Source: Bugulina stolonifera (lineage: Eukaryota; Bryozoa; Gymnolaemata; Cheilostomatida; Bugulidae). From it: a stretch of 64,000 nt of DNA. The stretch spans positions 9,092,723 to 9,156,722 of the forward strand of contig OW285197.1 of NCBI GenBank assembly GCA_935421135.1, in the 5' to 3' direction. Positions 19,454-32,600 of this stretch are shown piece after piece. Made by a program: the position numbers and the translations under genes. Below the pieces are notes generated by a model. It searched no databases and was not told the DNA's origin. It saw only the letters and a list, made by a program, of their open reading frames with translations. The stretch's first letter is position 1. Every line of letters begins with the position of its first letter.

Positions 19454-21727
19454 GTGACACCGGGAGCCCAGAGAGCCCCCTACAAAAAAAGCACTGATAG
19501 TACAAGTCATGTAACTTGCTTTAGTTGCAATAATACCAAATTGGTCATAATTAGAAGTTGTTCTCTCTCTCATGTTGATCTATATTTGGTCAAATAGAAA
19601 TCAAACAACGAACTCTTTGGAATTGTCCTCTAACGGCAGTCTGAGGTACAAAGAGGTAACAACCCCCACAACGCATTTTGTGATATTATAGAATTGCTTC
19701 CTCTTGTTTATCAAAATCCATACCGACAAACTTTTAGACTATAAGCCCCATCGTCGAAATAATAAAGAGTCGTTTACTCTGGTGGAGGCTAATTTAGTAT
19801 GCATTGTTCACTTCATTTAAAGGCGCGCATTTGCTCTCCTCGAACTACCAGACGAAACTCATTCTCGGAGGAGCTGCAACTATAGTCCCGTTTCTATAAA
19901 CAACATGGCGGAGGCAAAGGTGGTGTAGGAAACAAATTCGCGCGACAGTGTTGAAAGGTGATGATTATCACTTGCTAGTGTGTTACCATTTGGAAACAAA
20001 AGAACTAATAATTATCCTTAATAATCATGAAGTTCTGTTCTCTAGTTTTGTGAGCTGACTTCTAGTTCTAAATATGACTCTTTTTTGTTTATATTTATTA
20101 TTAATAAAATTATAATTATAATAATAATATAAGTATAATTATTATAAATAATATTATTTTATAATAAATATTAATAATATTAAATATCAATATAATTATT
20201 AATGAATAATGAATAAAAAATATTTATGTATTTATTATATTTATATTAATTTAACGTCTACTATTTTATATAATAACTTAATAAGTTAACATATACAATA
20301 ATCTAATGGTTGTTTTAATTTAATTTAAATATATTATCTTATAATCATTATAATTGAATGTATATTAATTTTTTATTTTATGGGCCCAATTTGATTAGGT
20401 AATTAATATCTTACAATTGAATGAGGCCTATCAAAAGACAATGGAATGAATGTCAGTGAAGTGTATGAAATTGTAATAACTTATAAATTATGGTTCTTCC
20501 CAGAGATTTTTGGTTTGTGTTATTAGATTAATGTTTATTGTCGGTATCCGAGATGTTGTAATTGTTGGTTTCACAGGGATCACCGGGTACCCATCTTTAT
20601 TCATGCCCTAGTTGAGTTTTCCATTGAGCCTACGTGCATAGTATAATAGGCCCCAATGGCAAGTCCACATGTCCAGTGTGAGTACGTGACAGTATGAGTA
20701 TTATATTTTCCATGCGATGAATTCCAGCATTACTCAAAATGGTAGCTTAATAATAAGTGTGTTATAAAGTAGGCCTACTCAAAACATTAATTTACTAAGA
20801 ATCAGCATCGGGAAGTACACGGTGGAAAAGAAAGCATAACTAAAATTGCTGCTGTTTATAAGTTGATCTGAAAAAGTGAACCAATAAATTGCTGATGCAC
20901 TAACAACAGTTAATTAAGACATAATGATAAAATTATGTAGCCTAAAAACTTACCGATTTTACTTCTCGCTATTAATCCCAGGTAAGAAAGCAAAGATCTA
21001 AAGAGATCTGCATTTTTTCTAATTTGGGGTGGAGGCACTTCACCAATGGCGAAGCTACTGAAGTAGCACAGGAGCAATAAAGATTGGATGCCCTTCCTAA
21101 CACCACCAATGGCCCTTATGGGAATCGAACCTGGGACTCCCAGGTGAAAGTCCAGAGCCCTTACCACTAAGCCACGGCAGCTCTATGTAGGCCTATTAGC
21201 ATAGTTATTGTTAATAAAATTGATGGTATTAGTTACTAATGTATACAACGTGCAAATTGGATCATTCGATGGAAACCAAACGACTTAACTGTGATTCCAT
21301 ATTACAGTATTTTTCAAGATTAATGCAGTTGTAAATTGGCGTGAATTCAGCTTAGCCAGAAATTTTCATTTAAATTCCAGCAGGGGAAATTTGTATCTCA
21401 ATTACGAAGTGTATGGTGAAACCCTAGCACGTGGACTAACAGCAAACGGGAGGCGCACAAGCCATTGCTGATAGGAGGCTAGTAAATATGGGTTTGAAGG
21501 AAGAGTAATTATACTGTAAAGTCCGACAAGCCTTTAATTCGAGTTGTTTGCTCCGGCCATGGGAGGAAATGGGAGTCTACTAACGACCACTCTTTTGATT
21601 TTTTATATGTCACCACTCCAAGAATAAGCTACGTTATCTATTAATGGTTTACTGTGCTATTATGCTGCGTTCATCAGACTTCATATTAACGTAGTCAATT
21701 ATTGCATTTCTTTTGATTTTCAACTAG
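19454..21727. other. Upstream region of the ARM/FN3 gene
   Basis: Near 19840-19930 is a less AT-rich patch with CAACATGGCGGAGGCAAAGG and a possible donor (AAAGGTGATG near 19955), a plausible untranslated first exon spliced to 21728. The ATG there opens a frame of only seven codons. 20080-20390 is extremely AT-rich, with TAATAATA-type runs. A SINE lies at 20985-21183. No other gene seen. Confidence 0.4.
20985..21183 (-). repeat. tRNA-derived SINE (minus)
   Basis: Read on the minus strand it begins GAGCTGCCGTGGCTTAGTGG (A box), with B box GGTTCGATTCC, followed by a non-tRNA body (GGTGGTGTTAGGAAGGGCATC...) to about 20985. The tRNA part is well preserved, but the attached body marks a SINE. Confidence 0.65.
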
Positions 21728-21794
21728 ATGTTCATAATGAAGTGGTCCTGGTAATGTCACTAACAACTGGTAGTCGTCCGTGACTGAAGCGAAT

Positions 21795-23488
21795 ATGGCC
21801 AGCACACATTGGCACTCGGTGGACTACTTTGCGATGCTCCTTAAAGGGGAGGAGCAAGCATTCTCGGCTCTTGAGTACCTCATCGACGACCTGCACACGT
21901 GTAAAGAGCTGACGGTTCAGTCGTTCCTCGGCCATGCTGGGTCTGAAGACTTCATATGGTCCCTTGTCAGATTCCTGGGTAGTAAGGATCCAAGGTTAGT
22001 AAACTATAGAGCTGAAAGGGTTGTATTTATTAATAGTATTCATGTTTAGGATAATACATGTGGGCTATTCATTTAAAAATTGTCAATATTGTCAGAATTG
22101 GTTATTTTAGTTCTTTTACATGTTTCCTCTCCATATGGCGCTTTTGAGCATGAAATATATATATAAGAGATTTAAACTCAACTAGTTAGTCTATGTATTA
22201 GAAGAGAAGAGAGGCCTAAATGATATTAAAAGCTTAGAACTAGAATAATATTATTTTTTCATCAGCCTAATAGGGCCAATGACTTATTTATAACTTATTC
22301 ATGAATTGTGCTTTTAACAATTACATGTGGTGTTTATGTATAACTTGACTTTGCTGTTCTATTTAACAGTAAGTAATGTTTAGTCTATGATTAATTTCAA
22401 ATCCAACCAACCGTGTCTAGACAGTATTGTTTAGCTCTACTGAATTATAATAATCATGTGGAGAAAACTTAGTCAATGACGGATTTAGTGTTTCGCTATT
22501 TAATTCAGTTTTGAAAAAGTTTGTAAACATATTTTCATATATTGGAATATACGCCCTGTAATTATTAAAACAATTGCTGAACTGTAAAACCAATGGGAAG
22601 TGCTTTATGAGGACACTGGGTAGAAAGGTCATGGCTTGACCTTTGCACTTAGCATCAGCAGAGTAGGCCTACTGATTGATATGTATGCTACTAATACGAC
22701 AAAAAGACGACAACTCCAAAGTGATCTTATGGGTTTTCCAATATGTGTACGGCAGCGGCACCAATTATATAGGACTAATAAGTATGCGAAATGTAGAATA
22801 ATATGCTTAAAGAAAATTCTTCATAAAGTTGATAAATAATAAAGTGATGATAATATTAGTACCCCATATAAGTATAGTTAGCTCTAACACAGTATAATGG
22901 TGGTACAGGTAGTCCGAGGGGATAGTATACTAGGCTCTACTGATTTAGATTTATCATCATGAAAGATTGAGATCAAACAGCATTTATTGCCGTAAACTCA
23001 ATTAAGGCTTGTGCTTACATTGTCCAACGATGCTACTGCTATAGAAAATGTTGTTAGACTTAGTTGGTTGGTTGAAACAAATAACCATTAGTGGAACTCA
23101 TGGTACAATAAGACCAGGTTTGGATTAACTAACTAATTGTCACAACGATTTTATGATGTCATCAATCCACAATGTTCTATGTTAGGGTTGCTGGGAATGC
23201 TGCTTATATCATCGGAACAATTGCCGAGTCTCCGACAGGAAGACGCAGAGTTATCTCCCTCACTGAAAGCCGCCATATTGAGAAGGATAAGATACTTCCA
23301 GATTTAGTCGCTCTGCTCACCTCGACAGATGAGGAGAGTGTGATGAATGCAGCTGGTACTATTGGCACGTTGGCAGAGTCAGATGAGGTTAGTGTAGGGT
23401 AGTAGTAGTTGGTGGTAGTAGTAGTTGGTAGTAGTAGTTAGTAGTAGTTAGTAGTAGTTAGTAGTAGTTAGTAGTAGTTAGTAGTAGT

Positions 23489-23537
<49 letters not shown>

Positions 23538-23569
23538 TGTAGTAGTAGTTAGTAGTAGTTAGTAGTAGT

Positions 23570-23636
<67 letters not shown>

Positions 23637-26600
23637 TAGTAGTAGTTAGTAGTAGTAGTAGTAGTAGTAGTAGTTGGTAGTTAGTAGTAGTAGTAATACT
23701 AGTAGTAGTAGCAGTAATAGTAGTAGTAGTAAATGGTAGGAGTAGTGCTGGTGGTGGTACCAGTTACCAGTACCAGTTACAGGTGGTTGGTACAGTGGTA
23801 GTGGTGGTTACAGTGGTAGTGGTGGTTACAGTGGTAGTGGTGGTTACAGTGGTAGTGGTGGTTACAGTGGTAGTGGTGGTTACAGTAGTAGTGGTGGTAC
23901 CAGTTATACCACATCTAGCTGGTCATGACAGTGCAAGCAGTAGCCACCAAATAACCATCTGTCTACACACCAAAGATTACATTACATCACAATTGTGAGT
24001 ACAAATACCAACTGGTATAAGGTTGAGTGATACATTTTAGGTCTGTACATGTTAGATTGTACATGGTTTGGTTTCAGGGACGTGATTGGTTACTTCAAGA
24101 GGGTTGCACTCAAATGATGGTGGAAAGAGTCACAGCTTTATTGTCCAATGAGAACGCTTTAACAGCTAGCAATGCAGCCTTAGTTCTTGCCAGACTCACT
24201 ATATCGGAAAGGGGGTGCGAAATGCTGCTTGATAATCATTACAATAAAGTCATACTGTCCCAGCTAATTTGTTCTCTGGGCACTGATGAAGCAGGTAAAT
24301 ACTCCACTAATTAGTTACGTAGACAGCAGTGGAAGTTCTTTGACCTGACGAGAATATTTATTAGTCATAACTGTTAATAATATTGAATACCTGCTATATG
24401 CTGTACATTAGACCATTCATATTTTGTCAATACTATTATTGGTAGGTTGTCTGTGTGAGATTTCTGGTGATTCAATTGTCGGAATACCAATTTGAAATTT
24501 CAATTTAGGTTTTTAATAAATTTTAATTAAATTTCTGTGCCATGCGAAACTGAATATTTCTAAGTTATTGGAAAATACAATGCAAGGTCAGTGTATCAAT
24601 CTCTACTGTTAGGATATATATCCATAATATGCACTTTCACTCGTGGGTAAACCTACCCTGTCAGTTTTTATAATTGACTATCATATTTTCGACATGACTA
24701 TCAGGTATTGGAATTGGATACATACATGTACATGTATGTATTAGTCTTATAAAAGGACAACTCCTAAATGCATTTAGGGATTTGTACCAAGCTTTTCTTT
24801 TTGTCTCACTGTACAGGTAGAGGGATGAACGCAGCTTTTGCAATTGGTAGACTGTGTGACCTAACTAAAGGACGGGCTATGCTACTCTCCCTCCCTGAGT
24901 CAAAGAAGATGCTCACTCATTTAGGTAGTGAAACTAATGCTATATTTCTCTGACAATTCCCATCAGGCGTAGCCCAAGGACTAATTAGGTTTAGTCCACA
25001 ATATTTCATAGCTTTATACTTAGCTAAAGCAAAACATGAAATGAAGTGCACTGAATTTTAGCCGAGAAAAAATATCGGTCACACTGCAACTATTAGTAAT
25101 TAATTCCTGGGCCGTGTTAACCCGTGCAGCGGCGTGTCTACTTTCACCTTTCATATCTAGCGGTTTCTAATTCAACTGATTACTACGGACTGCTGGACAT
25201 AGCAAAAACTAGAAGCCAAACAGGATATATAAGCACTGCTGTGGAACATATATTTCACCCTTTTAGGTTTTGTTGACTAATTCAGGGAGTGTTTGCCCAG
25301 CTAGTCTTTGATGCATATCTGTATTACGTAGGCTACATGTTTTATTGAAAGGATACATAGGTATTACATTTCAATAATATGGGGTCATGTATTGACTAAC
25401 AGCTGATTTGTTTACTTTTACACCTCCACAATAATTGGCCCATGTCTGTCTATTATGTTCCATGTTTGTCTGCTTCTATAGAGTCAGACTAACACAGTGC
25501 CACTTGTTCATTCACTTGTTATTTACTTTGTTATGGACTTACATTCATTTATCCCTATTATTAGCCCAATATGCTATAGCAGCCCAACTCTGATTAGAAA
25601 AGCTTGATGGCCCACAATGCAATGCATTGGTAATTGTTCCAGCTTTTATCTGAAGGACCTGATTTACAAATTGCTACATTAGAGAGAAAAACAAGGCAAC
25701 CATAAAAACAACTAGCTACTCTCTTGATATGCATTACTTTATGAAGCACAGATATGATGTGTGGGACTAGGTTTCATTGCTAACATTGCTGTTACCAGGT
25801 GGCATGCTGTGCTCAGACGATAGCGGATCTAGTAAAAATGCCTGTTTTGCTATTAGTTGCCTAGCAGCCAGTGCAGAAGGTCATGATAAGCTGTTAAGCA
25901 ACTCCATGTGTGATAAGGTCATGTTGACCTTGACCCAGCTCCTTTCTGCAGCTGACCTGGAGACTGGGTGGTTTGCTGCCATGTAAGTACTTGCTGTGTT
26001 TATGTTTTTAATGATTCTTCTCATGATAATATGATAAAGGCCAGTCCCCCACATGTTGTAATAAACATATTATTGTAGCATAACAAGTTTAGGGGAACAA
26101 AGAATGGCCAATAGTCTAATAAAGACACTGTATTATAATAGTTATAATATTGGAATTTGGCTATACATTTTGCACTGACTAGCAGGCAATGTCAACTACA
26201 TTCTTACAGGTGCGGATGATTTTTGATATTGATATTGAACTGTGGTAAAGTAAAGTATGCTTTAATGTTGAAGAACTATTTCAAAAGTTATAGTTGGGTG
26301 TAGAACTCCCACTTGCTCACTCTTTCCCCGGCGGCTTGTCTCATCGTAATCTCGTTCTCTCTGGAATTTCAGGACGCTGCGGACAATTTCTAGTCGACCC
26401 AAAGGCTGTATTAAACTTAGAGAATTAAGCAAAGTTGTGCCAACTCTACAGGAAGTGGTCATCTCTTGTAAACATAACGAGGACATGGTGAGAGAGGTAA
26501 GTACAGCGGACATTAAGTTAGCCTGAGTACTTCACCGATGTCAGTATATTCACAGCTTCAGTCACCAAGGGCAATGTGAATGCGCTGGCTTGTCAATGCA

Positions 26601-29600
26601 ATTAATGTAAATTTCCAGAGATCTCTCTGCAATTACGTCTGTGATAGTTTTCTGCAACTAGGTGTAGTGCAAAAGATTTCTTATTGTAGCTGACTGCTAC
26701 TGCCATACCACATTACATGTATGTAGTCTGAAGCCTCGATTTTATTGTGACATAAATCCGCCTTTATAGGGCAGTATCTTGACTGCCCCCAGCCATATTT
26801 CGTAGCCAGTGTCTAGAACTGCACTGGGTTACAACTGTTCTCTCCTACATTTATTTTGATTTTACTTTTGGGGTTATCCTCTCTTTTCATTCTCTTTCAG
26901 GGTGTGACAACTTTACACTAAGATATTGTCACTCTACTTCTTACTTTGTTAACATTATGGTCACAAACGCGAGATGATTTCTACGAGCTAAACTCAAGCA
27001 CTGATAGTTTACAAGTTATTCTGTGCCATAACATGATAAAAGTTAGGATTTATTATTTTGACTGTTTTGTTAATTATGGAGCTCAGATATAGAATTTCGA
27101 TTGTCCAACTACGTTTATTTAGTGTTTCTATTCTGTAGGTAGAAGAAACACTGGAGATACTGAAACTGTTAGATAGACCTAGTGCACCTACAGTACACGT
27201 ACTCGGGCCACGGAGTGTACATGTATCATGGTCTCAAGTCACAACCAAGACTGGACTTCCTGTCTCATATAAATTAGTCGACGGTGAGTCATTCTTTGCG
27301 ACTTTAAAATGCCACACAGGTGTGATAATTACACGTATATGCTCATATATATTATGCATGTATGCCAGTAGGCCAGTAGCATAGTACTGGTAATTAATTT
27401 AGTTGCAGCAATTAGCATAGAGATACAAATAATTTACCAAAAATGCATTATTGTATGGAAAGCTATAGGCGTATGTGAACGATATTGTAGAGTTAGTCTC
27501 AAAAATATTATCAATGAATTAAACTTATAAACTGAATAATTATATAAATTCAAAATAGATAATTACAATTCAAGTCAAACCTCCTATTGAAATCTGGACA
27601 ATAAACACAAGTTTACATGAATTACTGCACAGGCCTGAGTAATATGGCACAGTGCCCTAAAGAAATTAGTCTACACCTGTTAGTAACTAGTCCGTTCATT
27701 AGATGATGAATATATCGTAGAAGTTTGCACCATCGGTGTCTCAGCTTTATGACGTCGCTTTGGTCATGTGACTTTATGGATGATCACTAAAATAATGAAA
27801 ACGGGAATGAAATCATGTGTCACACAAAGGTATAATATATATATATTCTGTGCTATACAACAAAGTTTAAATATGAGCTTGCATATAACGACACTAATAC
27901 CTATGTGGTGTGTCTATAATTATGGGTAGTCCTAGTCTAGTGAACATTATAAGAAGTTGTCCTCTCTATCCGACTACCCAATCAGGAGAGGACAATTTCA
28001 TATAAGAATCAATGTCTTTGATACTCACCCACTTCCTCTATGATGGTTAATGCTTTATATGCAAGGGCAGACAATGTACATATCATCATAACTGACAGCC
28101 AATCAGGCGAGTTTGGTAACATTGAGAGCACAACTCTAAAATAAACCCAAAAGTGCATACTAGAGCAATTGTAGACGGGAAGGTAGTGCAGTAGTACCCT
28201 CCACCTGATATAGACAAACTTGCAGTCAATGATGAGCAATCACTATATTTTTCAAGTTTTTTATTTCCAAAAATTGTGTGTCTAGGTTGCCCATTCTAAG
28301 TTCGAAGTTAGGTCTATGCTAAGTAACCTATATTTTGATTTTAACATTGATATATTAGTTACGGGCAAACTGAAAGCTATAATGGAAGTTGTAAAACTCT
28401 AAAAAAAACTAAATTAGCTATAACAATGCATTAGATCAATGATAGAGAAGTGAACTCCATTGTGAATCCCTCTATTCCCCCAAAGCTGCATTCTAATATC
28501 TGCATGTACAATTTTACACTATTTGTAGGGCTTTAACTTACCTGCATAGCCCGAGATAAATAACGATAATTGTTAACATGATAATAATATCTCTCACTGT
28601 GAATAATATTTCCTCCAATGACAGCGCCATCGCCTGTAATTAAAGAGCAATTGAATTCAGACTGATCTGTACGTGTAGCCTACTATCTAATTTTTTCGTT
28701 AGCAATCATCCATTGTGACTAAATCAGCCTGGGTTCCAACCCTCTGATTGGTCATAGGAGTCGGGTTCTATCATTGAACTAATCACTGATTTACATTCAA
28801 ATTTCTCTGGAAGACTTGGAACCACCCAGCTTGAAGTTTAATTTGAAGTTCCTAGGCTAAAGCATAGTCAGCTGAGGTCCAGCTTAGGCTACATGTAGCT
28901 GTCTACTGGATCATCATATCATACAGTATATAGTTCTGCTAAGAAAATAGATTGGTTGTTCTGAATGTGCTTTCCCTTTTGTTGTCTGTCTGTAACGTAT
29001 TAATTCACTCACCTGATCACTGTCAACTTGCTGAGCGGCCTTCCTGGCATCTCCCACGTCTGCAGTAACTACTAGCAAAAACAAGATGGCAACCAACTTA
29101 CATTTATATCCATTGGTAGCCGTATTTTTACCAGTATGTCCCATATCTGTTTTTAATCGATCCGTCTTCAATCCTACGAGCTGAGGTGATGTGATCTGTT
29201 ACGTAGTAGTGATTGTGTGACCCGATAGCATTAAATGTTTCCTATTTGATAACTGTTCTAGTCTGGTATAATGTCGTTGTGTTTATTTATTTACAAAGTT
29301 GTTGGTAAAAGTGACCTTGAGGTTATCTAATAGTTCAGTAGTCAGTTGGAAGCTAGTCGTATCCTCTACTACTTTGTGATGTCTGTGATTATTGATGACC
29401 TCAGTAAAAGACTGAAATATAGGCTATAACACACCTCCAGCAAATAGTAGATAGTTGCAGTTAGTTTAGTAATACAATTATTAGACTAACCACACTTTCA
29501 GCTCTTGGCATGGCAAATAAACTAGTAGTCTCAACTCATGCAATTTTTAATTTTCCCACAATCAGTAAAGCGTGACCATATTTCAATGCTCTCTTCAGGT

Positions 29601-32600
29601 ATAACTATCCATCTGTTATTACTTCCAACTAGAGTCAATATGAAAGACATCAGTGGCCCCCTTACTAGTGATGAGCAGGTACCCTAGCAACAATCTGTAA
29701 TTGGTTAAAGTTCTATGATAGAGTACCAGTAGAAATTTTGTCAGTTCATCCCTAGATAAGCTATGTAAGCAATAGATGAATAGATTTATAACCTGTCATC
29801 TTTGCACTAGTGCTTCTTGTAGTATTTGATACTAGTAGTAAGCATATTAGTGGTTGCCAGTACTGTATTCACAACCAGGGCACTTGTTCAGATGTAAGGC
29901 TGAACTCTCACCTGTAATGTAGCCTTACAAATATCTCTTGCAACTTTGGCCCAATATGATCAGGTCAGCGCCACGCATACATTTTGAATCACCTACTAAC
30001 CCATGTAATGTGAACAATATTATTAAATTAGTATGCCTTCTCCAACATTATAAAAGTTATTATTCTACAGTTTTACTACAAGTTAAAGCTAATCTAATAT
30101 TATATTTGATGTTCAACTTGCATATCTATCTAAAGGTTATTACTATATAACCGAGAGCTTGCCTGCTCGGTGATACAATCCTTGCAAAAAGAAAGATCAC
30201 ATTTCTATCTGCACTTGTATGCTTGGGGATCAGCTAACAACTGTCTGATTATTCTACATGCTGTTTGGAGTTGTTCTCCCTTTGCTTTAAATTCAGTAAA
30301 CTGTAGCTCTACTCGCGGAGCTAACAACTGTCTGATAACAGTCACACTTATATCTAATGTGCCATGTGACTTGTAACGAGAGATGTATGAGCTACGATGT
30401 TCTCGCTCAGATTGTAACTTTCTATTTTCATCCGCTGATAACTTCTATTGCTGGATTATTTGATGAAACACAATATTGGTGAACCAGCATGCAAGCAATT
30501 TTAAAAGTTATTTAATTATTATAATGTTGTCATAATTTTAATTTAGATTCAACTAACAAGTGCGCCTACTCTGGTCCCGACTTGGAGCACACTATTGTAG
30601 AGTTGTCTCCCAATGAAACAGTCTCACTGAAACTGAGAGCCTGTGTGGTAGGAGATGAATCGCCCTACAGTGAGGTTGTCACAGTCACCACCGAGGAAGA
30701 TGTACCACAGGAGCCTTCAAACCTCAGGCTACTAGCCAAAACAGCTACTATATTGAAGATAGGCTGGGAACCTCCCACGGTAGCCTGTGGTGTGATCAAG
30801 GTCTACCATGTTTATTTAGGTAGGCCTATTAATATCTTTATGCTGTCGAGACTTTGATATATTGAAAGCTTGTTACTGAAAACAAACCAAAGGTGACATT
30901 TATTTTGGTCTGCTTCTATTGAGCTTTGACAGTATAAGGTACAGAATTATTTTACTCTCTCTCCTGTCTATTTGGGGCAATCTCTGCTTTAACATGGTTT
31001 GTGCTCTCTTGTCCTTTGCGTTATATTACCAGAAGGTGTGAGGGAAGACAACTCTAGAACAATATATGTAATTACATGTAGAAGATAGGGTCAGGGCATA
31101 ATCTACCATTCACTGACTGCTTCAATCCTTATTGTTATACAAGTAGATGGTAATCACGTAGACCATACTTCGGAGTTATCTTCCATCATATCTGGTCTAA
31201 AGGAGCAGACAACTTATACAGTGGAGGTGTGTGCAGCTACTGCTAAGGGCAAGGGGCCTAAGTCTAGTATAGACTGTGTTACTGCTGATTTAGGTGAGTC
31301 AGGTAGACCATAGAGCCTAATAAGCTACTGAATAAAATGTGGAGTTGTCTTCTCCCAATTAGGAGAGGACAACTTTGTATTATAACCAATAGCTGATGAG
31401 TTCCCACGTAATAGATTTGGTTGTTAGTACATTATTTGATGGTACTGATAGTCTAGATTACTTTGGCTGGGCTATAAAGTCACAGCTCTTGGCTAATTAT
31501 GATAGGTGACCACTGTACTAATGCATTGTGTATGTTATAGGTGACCACTGTCCACTACTAGTACATTGTGTATGTTATAGGTGACCACTGTCCAAGCAAA
31601 CCCTCTCTAACTATAATGGGTAGAAGTGAGATCAACGTCACTTGGAATCCTCCACAAGTACCTCTAGGCAGGTGAGCAACGATATATCAATGTATTAGAT
31701 ATACGTTATTATATTTTATAGTGGTGATAGTGATAGTGGATTATATACTATGTGATTAGTTCATATTTATTCCACCCTGTTGCATTAGTTGTTCAATAAG
31801 CTGTTTTATAGTAGGTAGTTTAATTTATTTGCATAACAACTAATATTGTTTATACTATTATATGACATTTATACCTTGTATAACTATGTTATTGCATACA
31901 GGATAACCCGGTATGATGTCTCCAGTAATGGTAAAGTATTCTATTCGGGCACTGACCTCTATTGCACCGCCAGACATCTACAGCCTAATACAGAGTACAC
32001 CTTCATAGTAAGTTTATAGTTACTCATATTATACCCACTGTGAAAGACATACATGCTGGCTATATCAATAATATAGGTAAATATATTAATTGTTCTCTTG
32101 TGTGTAAGGTAAGATTGTCGAAGGGCTGGTGTAAATTCGACCAATTACATGTAGAGTTGTTACAGGTATGAAAGTTGTTTCTGCCAACAAATATCAATTT
32201 GTTTTCAAAAAAATAATATGCATGTTCATTAGTATTTCTATATGGTTCGCTACTATTAGGTGACAGTTATAACGAATGAAGGACCACTGGACAGTAAACC
32301 AGCCAAGAAGAGAACAGCAAAAGATGAGTGTAAGTATAAATCCAGTTGTAGTTCTATCCCACATACTGCCGCCAGTAAGGGTGGTTTGGTTGGCACCCTT
32401 TTTTAACACCCTGCCTTGTAGATACTATCATTTTATTGAACAGTATCTGGTGTCAACTCTTGCACTTGACGTATGACACGATCTGAATTCTATCTGTTTC
32501 TTAGAACAGAAAGATCACCTCTACTAAAAAGTCATTGCTGAATTTTTAACAATGAACATTTTGGTCTGAATTCCATCGATTTAGCCATGTGTGTAAAATA

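Noticed and set aside
1872..21183. Functional tRNA genes at 1872 and 21183
   Set aside because: Boxes A and B are present but non-tRNA bodies are attached and similar copies are dispersed, which fits SINEs better.
23783..23998. Val-rich 71-codon frame
   Set aside because: It is translation of a GTGGTTACA-type minisatellite in an intron.
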